Positions 6,346 through 12,784 of a DNA stretch of 12,784 nt are shown piece by piece. Within the stretch, counting starts at the first letter, position 1. Every line of letters begins with the position of its first letter. Made by a program: the position numbers and the translations under genes. Below the pieces are notes generated by a model. The model saw nothing but the letters and a program-made list of their open reading frames with translations, had not been told where the DNA came from and ran no database searches. Location: the NCBI GenBank assembly GCA_012799115.1, contig JAAZLY010000091.1:1-12784 (forward strand), read 5' to 3'. This stretch comes from Bacillota bacterium (GTDB lineage Bacteria; Bacillota; Limnochordia; Darwinibacteriales; Darwinibacteriaceae).

Positions 6346-7293
6346 ATGACAGAGGCTAGTAAAAGACTAAAGGTGTTTTCAGGGAATGCTAATGAGGAGT
6401 TAGCCTTAGATATCTGCCGCTACTTAGGTTTAGAGATGGGGATATCTGAACTATCGCGTTTTAAAGACAGTGAGATACGGTGCAGAATTGGTGAGACTGT
6501 CAGGGGAGCCGAGGTTTTCATCGTGCAACCTTTGAATAATCCTTCTGCCGAGCATATTATGGAACTCGTAATTATGATTGACGCCATGAGAAGGGCATCA
6601 GCCAAGGTGGTTTGCCCCGTCATTCCTTATTATGCCTACGCTCGTCAAGATCGTAAAAACCAACCCCGTGATCCGATTTCAGCCAAGCTCCTAGCGAATA
6701 TACTAACTGCCGCCGGGGCCGATCGAGTCGTAACCCTCGATCTACACGCCGGACAAATTCAGGGCTTTTTCGATATCCCCGTGGACAATCTCAAAGGCAT
6801 GCCCATTATTGCCGAATACTTAGTCCAGAAAAGGCTTCAAGACGTTGTGGTCGTTTCACCTGACGTAGGCGGTGTGGTCCGTTCTAGAGAACTGGCCGAT
6901 CGCCTCCATGCCCAATTAGCTATCGTGGATAAACGTCGCCCAGCTCCGAATAAAGCGGAAGTAATGAACTTAATTGGTGATGTAGAAGGTAAGACCGCGG
7001 TACTCATCGATGATATGATCGATACCGGCGGGACAATTGTCAACGCCGCTAACGCTCTAATGGAAAGGGGAGCAAAGGAAGTCTATGCCTGTTGCACCCA
7101 TGCAGTCTTCTCTGATCCTGCGGTAGAGATCCTGCAAAACAGTCCGTTGCGAGAGATCGTTGTCACCGATAGTATTCATTTGCCACCAGAGAAGATGATT
7201 CCTAAGCTGAAGGTACTCTCTGTCGCCCCACTTCTGGCAGAGGCGATTCGGAGGATTTTCGAAGAAATCCCCGTGAGCATGCTGTTTGACTAA
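6346..7293 (+). CDS. prs: Ribose-phosphate pyrophosphokinase (PRPP synthetase)
   Basis: Prs transfers pyrophosphate from ATP to ribose-5-phosphate, giving PRPP for purine, pyrimidine, histidine, tryptophan and NAD synthesis in the cytosol. The 315 residues equal the class I family length. Visible signatures are H-I-M-E-L at 70-74, Y-A-R-Q-D-R-K at 98-104, D-L-H-A-G-Q-I-Q-G-F-F at 132-142, S-P-D-V-G-G at 171-176, D-K-R-R-P at 195-199 and the PRPP-binding loop V-L-I-D-D-M-I-D-T-G-G-T at 219-230. The ATP-contacting loop, usually F-S-D-G-E, reads F-K-D-S-E (39-43) but keeps F, D and E. The ATG at 6346 is preceded by GGAGGG (6329-6334, 11 bases) and GGAG (6338-6341, 4 bases). A much longer in-frame extension upstream reads through glmU in the wrong frame and is not real. 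It is probably cotranscribed with glmU. Confidence 0.96.
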   Translation: MTEASKRLKVFSGNANEELALDICRYLGLEMGISELSRFKDSEIRCRIGETVRGAEVFIVQPLNNPSAEHIMELVIMIDAMRRASAKVVCPVIPYYAYARQDRKNQPRDPISAKLLANILTAAGADRVVTLDLHAGQIQGFFDIPVDNLKGMPIIAEYLVQKRLQDVVVVSPDVGGVVRSRELADRLHAQLAIVDKRRPAPNKAEVMNLIGDVEGKTAVLIDDMIDTGGTIVNAANALMERGAKEVYACCTHAVFSDPAVEILQNSPLREIVVTDSIHLPPEKMIPKLKVLSVAPLLAEAIRRIFEEIPVSMLFD

Positions 7294-7314
7294 TACTAGT
7301 AAGAATGGTATCAT
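7286..7314 (+). promoter_or_regulatory. Candidate sigma-A promoter for rplY/ctc
   Basis: TTGACT (7286-7291, 5 of 6 to consensus) and TATCAT (7309-7314, 5 of 6) are separated by 17 bases, and TGG at 7306-7308 supplies an extended -10 element. The -35 overlaps the end of prs. Transcription would start near 7321, giving a leader of about 25 bases with the strong AAAGGAGG site. In B. subtilis ctc is known for sigma-B control; the motif here looks vegetative. Confidence 0.6.
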
Positions 7315-7344
7315 AATTGAATGTGAGGAAAGGAGGCAGCGAAA

Positions 7345-7980
7345 ATGGCAAATTACCAGCTAACAGTGGAAGAGAGAACGGAAACTGGCAAATCCTATGC
7401 TCGTAAGCTTAGGGCCGAGGGCAAGATCCCTGCAGTAATATATGGATCCGGAAAGGCCTCGACAATTATTGAGGTGGGCGTGCGAGATGTAGAGAAGGCA
7501 CTGGCTGCCCACGGAAGTCTCATTGACCTAAACGTTGCAGGCACAAAAAGAACCGTCTTAGTGAAGGATATGTATCGCGATCCTGTGCGCGGTACACTGC
7601 GGCACCTAGACTTCCATGAGATCGACCTAACGAAGAAGTTAGAGATCGTTGTACCTATCAGAGTTGTAGGTGAAGACAGCCGTGCTAACGATGGTGGCGT
7701 GGTCCAGACGCTCCTTTGGGAAGTGGCAGTACTCTGCTTGCCTACAGATATTCCAGAGTCGATTCAGGTTGACGTGAGCAATGTTGAACTCGACCAAACC
7801 TTAACCGTTGCTGATTTAGATCTACCTTCAGGTGTTGAAGTACTCCTTGATGGTGATGAAGCAGTACTCAAGGTTGCAATCCCAGCAGCGGTTGACCTTG
7901 GTGCAGAAGACGAAGAGGCTGAAGAAGGCGAAGAGGGCGAAGCTCCAGCCGCTGAAGCTACGGAATCTGAGGAAGAATAA
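7345..7980 (+). CDS. rplY: 50S ribosomal protein bL25, long CTC/TL5 form
   Basis: bL25 binds 5S rRNA in the central protuberance of the large subunit. The 211-residue protein has the N-terminal L25 domain (about 4-92) with G-K-S-Y-A-R-K-L-R-A-E-G-K-I-P-A-V-I-Y-G between 15 and 34 and R-H-L-D-F at 86-90. The beta-rich TL5/CTC C-terminal domain spans about 98-180, with L-P-T-D-I-P at 132-137. Residues 186-211 are a low-complexity Glu/Ala-rich acidic tail, common in the CTC form and prone to spurious open frames on both strands. AAAGGAGG (7329-7336) lies 8 bases before the ATG. It is flanked by a candidate promoter upstream and a terminator downstream, so it can be a single-gene transcript. In Bacillus the homologue Ctc is a general-stress protein. 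Confidence 0.95.
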   Translation: MANYQLTVEERTETGKSYARKLRAEGKIPAVIYGSGKASTIIEVGVRDVEKALAAHGSLIDLNVAGTKRTVLVKDMYRDPVRGTLRHLDFHEIDLTKKLEIVVPIRVVGEDSRANDGGVVQTLLWEVAVLCLPTDIPESIQVDVSNVELDQTLTVADLDLPSGVEVLLDGDEAVLKVAIPAAVDLGAEDEEAEEGEEGEAPAAEATESEEE

Positions 7981-8014
7981 GATCCCTTGTAATAATATGC
8001 GGGTATCACTGAAT

Positions 8015-8048
8015 CGCACAGTGCGGCTGATGTCACTGTGCGTTTCTT
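8015..8048 (+). terminator. Probable intrinsic terminator after rplY
   Basis: CGCACAGTG (8015-8023) pairs perfectly with CACTGTGCG (8034-8042) over a ten-base loop, followed by TTTCTT (8043-8048). It begins 34 bases after the rplY stop and 30 bases separate its end from pth. The T-run is short and interrupted, so termination may be partial, letting some transcription reach pth and mfd. Confidence 0.7.
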
Positions 8049-8077
8049 ATGATCCGCCTTTGTAAGAGGTGTACACT

Positions 8078-8653
8078 ATGCCCAAAGTGATTGTTGGCCT
8101 TGGTAACCCAGGGCTTCGCTACGCGCGAACGCGACATAATTTAGGTTTCTGGGTCATCGACCGCTTAAGTGAGAAGTTGGAGATTCCCTTGACGAAGCAC
8201 AAATTTTCAGCCACCTATGGTGAAGGGCGCATCCACGGCCAGCGGGTGATGTTGGTTAAGCCCCAGACTTTTATGAATCTGAGTGGTAGACCCGTGGCGG
8301 ACTTGGTGAATTTTTACCAGTTGGAGTTAGACGATCTTTTGGTCGTCTATGATGACCTGGACCTACCCACCGGCACTTTACGGATCAAAGCTTCAGGCAG
8401 TAGTGGAGGCCATCGTGGCATGGCGGACATCATCTCGCACTTAAAGAGCGATGCTTTTCCCCGCTTGAGGGTGGGCATTGGTCAGCCCCCGCCTTTTTTA
8501 GACGCTGCAGAGTATGTTTTGCAGGGAATAGATGAGACGGAAGTTAAGATACTAGAAGAATCAGCCACCCGAGCAGCGGAGGCCAGCACGATGTGGCTGA
8601 AAGAGGATCTGCTCCAGGTGATGAATCTATACAACAGAAAGCAAAATAAATAA
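8078..8653 (+). CDS. pth: Peptidyl-tRNA hydrolase
   Basis: Pth cleaves peptidyl-tRNAs dropped from ribosomes and recycles the tRNA; the B. subtilis homologue is named SpoVC. The 191 residues match the family length. The N-terminal V-G-L-G-N-P-G at 6-12, catalytic H20 in T-R-H-N-L-G-F, P-Q-T-F-M-N-L-S-G at 62-70 with N67, and Y-D-D-L-D-L-P at 91-97 are all present. The next motif reads G-G-H-R-G (110-114), with arginine at the position of the substrate-binding Asn114 in E. coli; this may be ordinary lineage variation. AAGAGGTG (8064-8071) with a 6-base gap supports the ATG at 8078; an in-frame GTG at 8069 lies inside that site. mfd starts 31 bases after the stop. Confidence 0.95.
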   Translation: MPKVIVGLGNPGLRYARTRHNLGFWVIDRLSEKLEIPLTKHKFSATYGEGRIHGQRVMLVKPQTFMNLSGRPVADLVNFYQLELDDLLVVYDDLDLPTGTLRIKASGSSGGHRGMADIISHLKSDAFPRLRVGIGQPPPFLDAAEYVLQGIDETEVKILEESATRAAEASTMWLKEDLLQVMNLYNRKQNK

Positions 8654-8684
8654 GGGGAGACTTGACCAGAAGGGGGAATGTAGA

Positions 8685-11600
8685 TTGTCTCTACAAGGTC
8701 TAGTAGACCTGGTGCGTCAGAGTAAAGAAGTGGGACACGCAGGGAAGCATGGCCAGATGATCACCGGGCTCTCAGGGGGTCAGCGTTCCGTTTTCTTGAG
8801 CACGATCTACGATCCAGCTCGGGTAATGTTGGTTCTGACCAGCACCGTAACGCAAGCAGAGCGGCTCGCATTGGATTTTTCTGGCTTATTGCCTCAGGCC
8901 AGAACCATGATTTGGGAAGGTAACGAGCTGATGCCCCACGAAGAGGCCCCTAGAGCGTTGGACCTCCGTTCGAGCAGACTTGAAGTTCTGCAAGAAGGGC
9001 ATCGACCTGGCACAATTATTCTTGCACCGATAACGGGCCTACTGGAGGGCCTGGTTGCTCCAGAACGTTTAAGAAAATCAGAATTTTCAATTAATATGGA
9101 CTCCCGCTTTGACCTAAATGAAATGGCGGCTACTTTAGTCGCGCTTGGCTATGAACGGGTACCTTTAGTCGAGAAGTTTGGTCAGTTTAGTACCAGGGGT
9201 GGCATTCTAGATATTGCTCCCTCGTTTACGGGTCATCCGGTACGCATCGAACTTTGGGGAGACGAAGTAGATTCCATGCGGATTTTCGATTTCGCTACCC
9301 AGAAGTCTCTGGAAAATATCCAAGAGGTGACGATCAAGGCAGCCCGGGAAACACTTTATGATCCTGCCCAACTCGAAGCAATCAAAGAGGCTATTTGGGC
9401 TGAAGTAGAGGTTCAAAGCGAACGTCTTTACAAGCTCAACCTGGCACAGGAAGCGGACGATCTCTTGGCCCAAGGGGCTCGGCACCTAGAGGCCTTTGAT
9501 GAGCAAAGGTATTTCCCTGGTATGGATCAGTACAAAGGCTTTTTCGGAGAGATTGTCACCCTCCTTGATTATCTGCCTAAGGATACGATCCTTGTCTTAG
9601 ATGAACCAACACGTCTTAAAGAGGCGGCAGTAAATGCCTCTATGGAGATCGGCGATAATTTCGCCCAACTTCTTAAGAGAGGCCGGATCCTCAGTAGCCT
9701 AGGCAAAATTTTCCATGATTGGAACACCCTTTTTGCCAAGTTCCAAGAATATGACCCGATTTATCTGGCTGTCTTGGGTAAGAGAGTGGCTGGCATGGAG
9801 AGCCTCAGCTCGACTTCGGTGAACTTCCGTATGCCTGAACACTTTGGGGGCAGTATTGAACGCATGCTTCATCGGATGAAGCAGCTCCGCAAAGACCAAT
9901 ACCGGGTCTTACTTCTAGTGTCTTCCAAAGAACGGGGCCAGCGTCTCTTGGAGTTGTTACGCGGTGATGATATTCCTGCAGTCTATGTCGACCAACTCCA
10001 AAAGGAACTGCAGATTGGTAACTTCGTGATTACCCAAGGAACTCTCGAGACAGGCTTTGAGTTTTCCAGCTTCAAGCTTGCAGTCTTCACGGAACTAGAA
10101 CTGTACGGGCGCCAGAAAACCAAGCCTAAGCCGAGCAAGGTTGAAGCAGGTTTGCGCCTTACGCCCCAGGAATTGCGTGTCGGCGATTATGTAGTTCATA
10201 TCAATCACGGTATTGGCCAGTACCTCGGGATCGAAGCACTCGAGGTAGACAACCGCTCCAAGGACTATCTATTTATCCGTTATGCCGGAGAAGATCGCCT
10301 CTATGTACCTACCGACCAGATTCATCTCCTTCAACGCTATATAGGTCTCGAAGACGGTGCTCCGCGCCTTTCGAAGCTCGGTGGGAATGAATGGGCACGG
10401 GTGAAAAAGCGCGCCAAAGAGTCGGTCCAGGAGATGGCAGAGGGTCTAATCAAACTTTATGCAGAGCGGGAGGCTATCGAAGGATTTGCTTTCCCTGAGG
10501 ATACGCCTTGGCAGCGAGATTTAGAAAACGCCTTTCCCTACCAGGAAACTGAAGATCAACTCCAAGCCATTGCTGCAGTGAAAAGGGATATGGAAAAGTC
10601 TCGACCCATGGATCGCCTCCTATGCGGCGATGTGGGCTATGGGAAGACGGAAGTGGCTATCCGGGCAGCCTTTAAGGCTGTATCCAGTAGCAAACAGGTG
10701 GCAGTCTTGGTGCCCACCACAATTTTAGCCCAACAGCACCAGCGTACCTTTGAAGAGCGCTTTGAAGGATTCCCGATAAAAATCGCTGTAGCCAGTCGCT
10801 TTCAATCACCCAGTGAGGTGGCTCGGACCATGGAGGGCGTCAAAAAGGGAACGGTCGATGTGATCATCGGTACCCACCGTCTTCTATCTAAGGATGTGAC
10901 CTTTAAGGACTTAGGTCTGGTCATCGTTGATGAGGAACAGCGGTTTGGGGTGGCTCAAAAGGAAAGGCTGAAAGAACTCAGTACCAATGTGGATGTCTTG
11001 ACCCTGTCGGCCACGCCAATTCCCCGAACCTTGCATATGGCTATGGTAGGTGTCCGGGATATGAGCGTGATTGAAACCCCGCCTGAAGATCGCTACCCAA
11101 TTCGAACGTATGTGGTGGAGTATGATGAACAGCTCATTCGTCAGGCGATTTTGCGGGAGCTGGCCAGGCAAGGGCAGGTGTATTTTGTCCATAATCGGGT
11201 TCAATCCATTGATTACGTTTATAGTGAACTGGCCAAGTTGGTTCCAGAAGCCAGAATCGCTATCGCCCACGGACAAATGGATGAGACTGTCTTAGAACGG
11301 GTGATGCTCGACTTCTATCAGGGTGAATTTGACATTCTCCTTTGCACCACAATTATCGAAACCGGTATGGATATCGGTAATGTTAATACCTTGATCATCG
11401 ATAACGCAGACTATTTAGGTCTAGCACAGCTCTACCAGCTTAGGGGAAGGGTAGGCCGGACCAATCGTGTCGCCTACGCCTACTTCACCCATCGCAAGGA
11501 CAAAATCCTTACAGAGGAAGCCGAGAAACGTCTAGGGGCCATTAAAGAGTTCACCGAACTGGGTTCTGGCATTCGTATCGCCATGCGAGATCTGGAGATT

Positions 11601-12173
11601 CGCGGTGCGGGAAATCTACTCGGCCCAGAACAGCACGGTTTTATCGCCTCCGTCGGATTTGAGCTCTATTGCAAACTCCTTGAGGATGCCATCGCTGAGT
11701 TGAAGAATGATGGTGAAGTGAAGGCTGCTCCCCCCGAGCCGGTCTTAGATCTGCAGGTGGATGCCTATATCGCTGATAGTTATGTATCGGACCCAGGACA
11801 AAAGGTAGAACTATACCAAAAGATCATTGCCCTTGAGACTCTAGAGGAATGCGATGATCTTGAGGAAGAAGTTCAAGACCGCTTTGGCTCCTTGCCAGAT
11901 GCGGTGCGCAACCTGCTGCAAATTGCCAGAATCAAGATTCTGGCCCGCCAGGTTGGAATCGGCAGCATTTCTGTCCGGGGCCATAAGTTTCAGTTGAAAT
12001 TCTTGGAAGGTCTCGCCGTTGATGCCACCACGTATGCGGCCTTGCACACAAAATACAAGGGTAGGATTTCCTATCGTCATGGGCGTGTCGGCCAGCTCTT
12101 GGTAGAAAAAGACCAACAGGACGATCGTGCTTTGGCATTTTTGGCTGAAGTACTACGGGCATGCAAGCAGTGA
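8685..12173 (+). CDS. mfd: Transcription-repair coupling factor Mfd
   Basis: Mfd removes RNA polymerase stalled at DNA damage using ATP and recruits UvrA for nucleotide excision repair. The 1162 residues are full length. An N-terminal UvrB-like region (about 1-340) includes G-L-S-G-G-Q-R-S near 28 and a G-Q-F-S-T-R-G-G-I-L-D segment. A CarD-like RNA polymerase-interacting domain starts near 497 (L-R-V-G-D-Y-V-V-H). The superfamily 2 motor follows: Walker A G-D-V-G-Y-G-K-T at 648-655, D-E-E-Q at 749-752, S-A-T-P-I-P-R-T-L from 775, E-T-G-M-D-I-G from 892 and R-G-R-V-G-R at 920-925. A C-terminal TRCF domain completes it. All motor motifs are intact. The TTG start has AGGGGG (8671-8676) 8 bases upstream; an ATG at 8678 is followed at once by a stop. 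B. subtilis has fin between pth and mfd, absent here. Confidence 0.97.
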   Translation: MSLQGLVDLVRQSKEVGHAGKHGQMITGLSGGQRSVFLSTIYDPARVMLVLTSTVTQAERLALDFSGLLPQARTMIWEGNELMPHEEAPRALDLRSSRLEVLQEGHRPGTIILAPITGLLEGLVAPERLRKSEFSINMDSRFDLNEMAATLVALGYERVPLVEKFGQFSTRGGILDIAPSFTGHPVRIELWGDEVDSMRIFDFATQKSLENIQEVTIKAARETLYDPAQLEAIKEAIWAEVEVQSERLYKLNLAQEADDLLAQGARHLEAFDEQRYFPGMDQYKGFFGEIVTLLDYLPKDTILVLDEPTRLKEAAVNASMEIGDNFAQLLKRGRILSSLGKIFHDWNTLFAKFQEYDPIYLAVLGKRVAGMESLSSTSVNFRMPEHFGGSIERMLHRMKQLRKDQYRVLLLVSSKERGQRLLELLRGDDIPAVYVDQLQKELQIGNFVITQGTLETGFEFSSFKLAVFTELELYGRQKTKPKPSKVEAGLRLTPQELRVGDYVVHINHGIGQYLGIEALEVDNRSKDYLFIRYAGEDRLYVPTDQIHLLQRYIGLEDGAPRLSKLGGNEWARVKKRAKESVQEMAEGLIKLYAEREAIEGFAFPEDTPWQRDLENAFPYQETEDQLQAIAAVKRDMEKSRPMDRLLCGDVGYGKTEVAIRAAFKAVSSSKQVAVLVPTTILAQQHQRTFEERFEGFPIKIAVASRFQSPSEVARTMEGVKKGTVDVIIGTHRLLSKDVTFKDLGLVIVDEEQRFGVAQKERLKELSTNVDVLTLSATPIPRTLHMAMVGVRDMSVIETPPEDRYPIRTYVVEYDEQLIRQAILRELARQGQVYFVHNRVQSIDYVYSELAKLVPEARIAIAHGQMDETVLERVMLDFYQGEFDILLCTTIIETGMDIGNVNTLIIDNADYLGLAQLYQLRGRVGRTNRVAYAYFTHRKDKILTEEAEKRLGAIKEFTELGSGIRIAMRDLEIRGAGNLLGPEQHGFIASVGFELYCKLLEDAIAELKNDGEVKAAPPEPVLDLQVDAYIADSYVSDPGQKVELYQKIIALETLEECDDLEEEVQDRFGSLPDAVRNLLQIARIKILARQVGIGSISVRGHKFQLKFLEGLAVDATTYAALHTKYKGRISYRHGRVGQLLVEKDQQDDRALAFLAEVLRACKQ

Positions 12174-12201
12174 ATAAAACAAGTTGAGGGCGCTAATACT
12201 A
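12172..12201 (+). promoter_or_regulatory. Candidate sigma-G (forespore) promoter for spoVT
   Basis: GAATA at 12172-12176 fits the sigma-G -35 pattern GHATR at every position. AATACTA at 12195-12201 fits the -10 pattern CATWHTA at six of seven positions, after an 18-base spacer. The -35 overlaps the mfd stop codon. Transcription would begin near 12208, about 25 bases before the spoVT start. B. subtilis spoVT is sigma-G controlled, which makes the match plausible; no experiment is implied. Confidence 0.5.
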
Positions 12202-12232
12202 ACCCCAAGCTCACTAGAAGAGGGGTGTGACA

Positions 12233-12766
12233 TTGAAAGCAACTGGAATAGTTCGACGCATTGACGATCTTGGACGTGTGGTCATCCCCAAAGAAATTCG
12301 CCGTACTCTGCGCATCCGCGAAGGAGATCCCCTAGAGATCTTCGTAGATCGAGATGGGGAAGTTATCTTAAAGAAGTATTCACCGATCGGAGAATTGGGA
12401 GACTTCGCTCAGGAGTATTCGGACTCTTTGTATGAAACCACAGGTCATGTTGCCATCATTACCGACCGAGACGCAGTAGTGGCCATTTCTGGAGCTCCCA
12501 AAAAGCAATGGATCGATAAGTCAATTGTTGCCGTAGTGGAAGAAGCAATGGAATCGCGGCGCAGTATCACGATTCGCAAGGGAGAGCGCCCCGAAGAAGA
12601 CGAGTGGGATTTTGCCATGCAGGTGATCGCTCCGATTATTTCGGAGGGTGATCCCATTGGAACGGTTATTCTAGGCACCAGTGAGGCTAAGCGCCAACTT
12701 GGCGAGTTAGAGCTGAAGCTTTGCGAAACGGCCGCGGGTTTCTTAGCCAAGCAAATGGAGCAATAA
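12233..12766 (+). CDS. spoVT: Stage V sporulation regulator SpoVT (AbrB-family DNA-binding protein with GAF domain)
   Basis: SpoVT is a tetrameric forespore transcription factor that adjusts sigma-G-dependent gene expression. The 177-residue product has an AbrB-type swapped-hairpin DNA-binding domain at about 1-50, with R-R-I-D-D-L-G-R-V-V-I-P-K-E-I-R at 8-23. By memory comparison this is nearly identical to B. subtilis SpoVT (178 residues). Residues from about 55 form the GAF-like domain, more diverged, with the family ending T-A-A-G-F-L-A-K-Q-M-E-Q. I choose the TTG at 12233, since it gives the family N-terminus M-K-A-T-G-I-V and has GAGGGGTG (12220-12227) 5 bases upstream; an in-frame GTG at 12227 overlaps that site. 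A candidate sigma-G promoter lies upstream, so it may be expressed apart from mfd. Confidence 0.96.
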   Translation: MKATGIVRRIDDLGRVVIPKEIRRTLRIREGDPLEIFVDRDGEVILKKYSPIGELGDFAQEYSDSLYETTGHVAIITDRDAVVAISGAPKKQWIDKSIVAVVEEAMESRRSITIRKGERPEEDEWDFAMQVIAPIISEGDPIGTVILGTSEAKRQLGELELKLCETAAGFLAKQMEQ

Positions 12767-12784
12767 GAACGAATGAATGCAAAA

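Noticed and set aside
7905..7977. GAAGA/GGCGAAG-rich direct repeats
   Set aside because: They are explained by codons of the Glu/Ala-rich bL25 tail and are not a separate repeat element.
7832..8065. 77-residue + strand frame over the end of rplY
   Set aside because: It is an alternate reading of the repetitive acidic-tail codons, has no ribosome-binding site and runs through the terminator.
12774..12784. ATG codons at the extreme end that could start another gene
   Set aside because: There are too few bases to judge a reading frame and there is no convincing ribosome-binding site.

Overview
The window looks like chromosomal core DNA from an endospore-forming member of the Bacillota, probably a clostridial-type lineage with near 50% GC. 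All genes are on the + strand. The evidence is a SipL-type spore coat morphogenesis protein (SPOCS repeats plus LysM), a SpoVT whose N-terminus is nearly that of Bacillus subtilis, and the conserved order ispE - purR - glmU - prs - rplY(ctc) - pth(spoVC) - mfd - spoVT. Strong purine-rich Shine-Dalgarno sites and several GTG/TTG starts fit the same group.

Layout. Positions 54-1637 encode the SipL-like protein. A 93-base gap holding an 11-bp hairpin follows, then a five-helix YdcZ-type DMT membrane protein (1731-2162). A short leader with a hairpin over the ribosome-binding site leads into ispE (2225-3124), which overlaps a divergent MobA-like nucleotidyltransferase (3121-3891). purR (3893-4705) follows and ends in a clear intrinsic terminator. 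Next comes a tight group: a DUF559/Vsr-like putative nuclease with a charged coiled-coil tail (4757-5278), a short GlmU with no acetyltransferase half (5324-6325), and prs (6346-7293). A sigma-A-type promoter precedes rplY/ctc (7345-7980), which ends in a second terminator. pth (8078-8653), mfd (8685-12173) and spoVT (12233-12766) complete the window, and spoVT has a candidate sigma-G promoter. No gap between genes exceeds about 100 bases.

How the genes work together. IspE serves isoprenoid precursor synthesis, GlmU makes UDP-sugar for the cell wall, and Prs makes PRPP, which is also the effector of the purine repressor PurR. RplY and Pth serve translation, and Mfd links transcription to repair. 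SipL and SpoVT belong to sporulation. This is a housekeeping neighbourhood with sporulation genes at both ends.

The main departures from the familiar Bacillus order are these: GlmU stops just before its acetyltransferase active site; a putative nuclease gene occupies the yabJ-spoVG position between purR and glmU; a nucleotidyltransferase of unknown substrate sits between ispE and purR; and fin is absent between pth and mfd. I found no mobile element, CRISPR array, tRNA or rRNA, and no convincing wholly new system. The most useful leads are the short GlmU, the nuclease-like gene, the ispE leader and the spoVT promoter.
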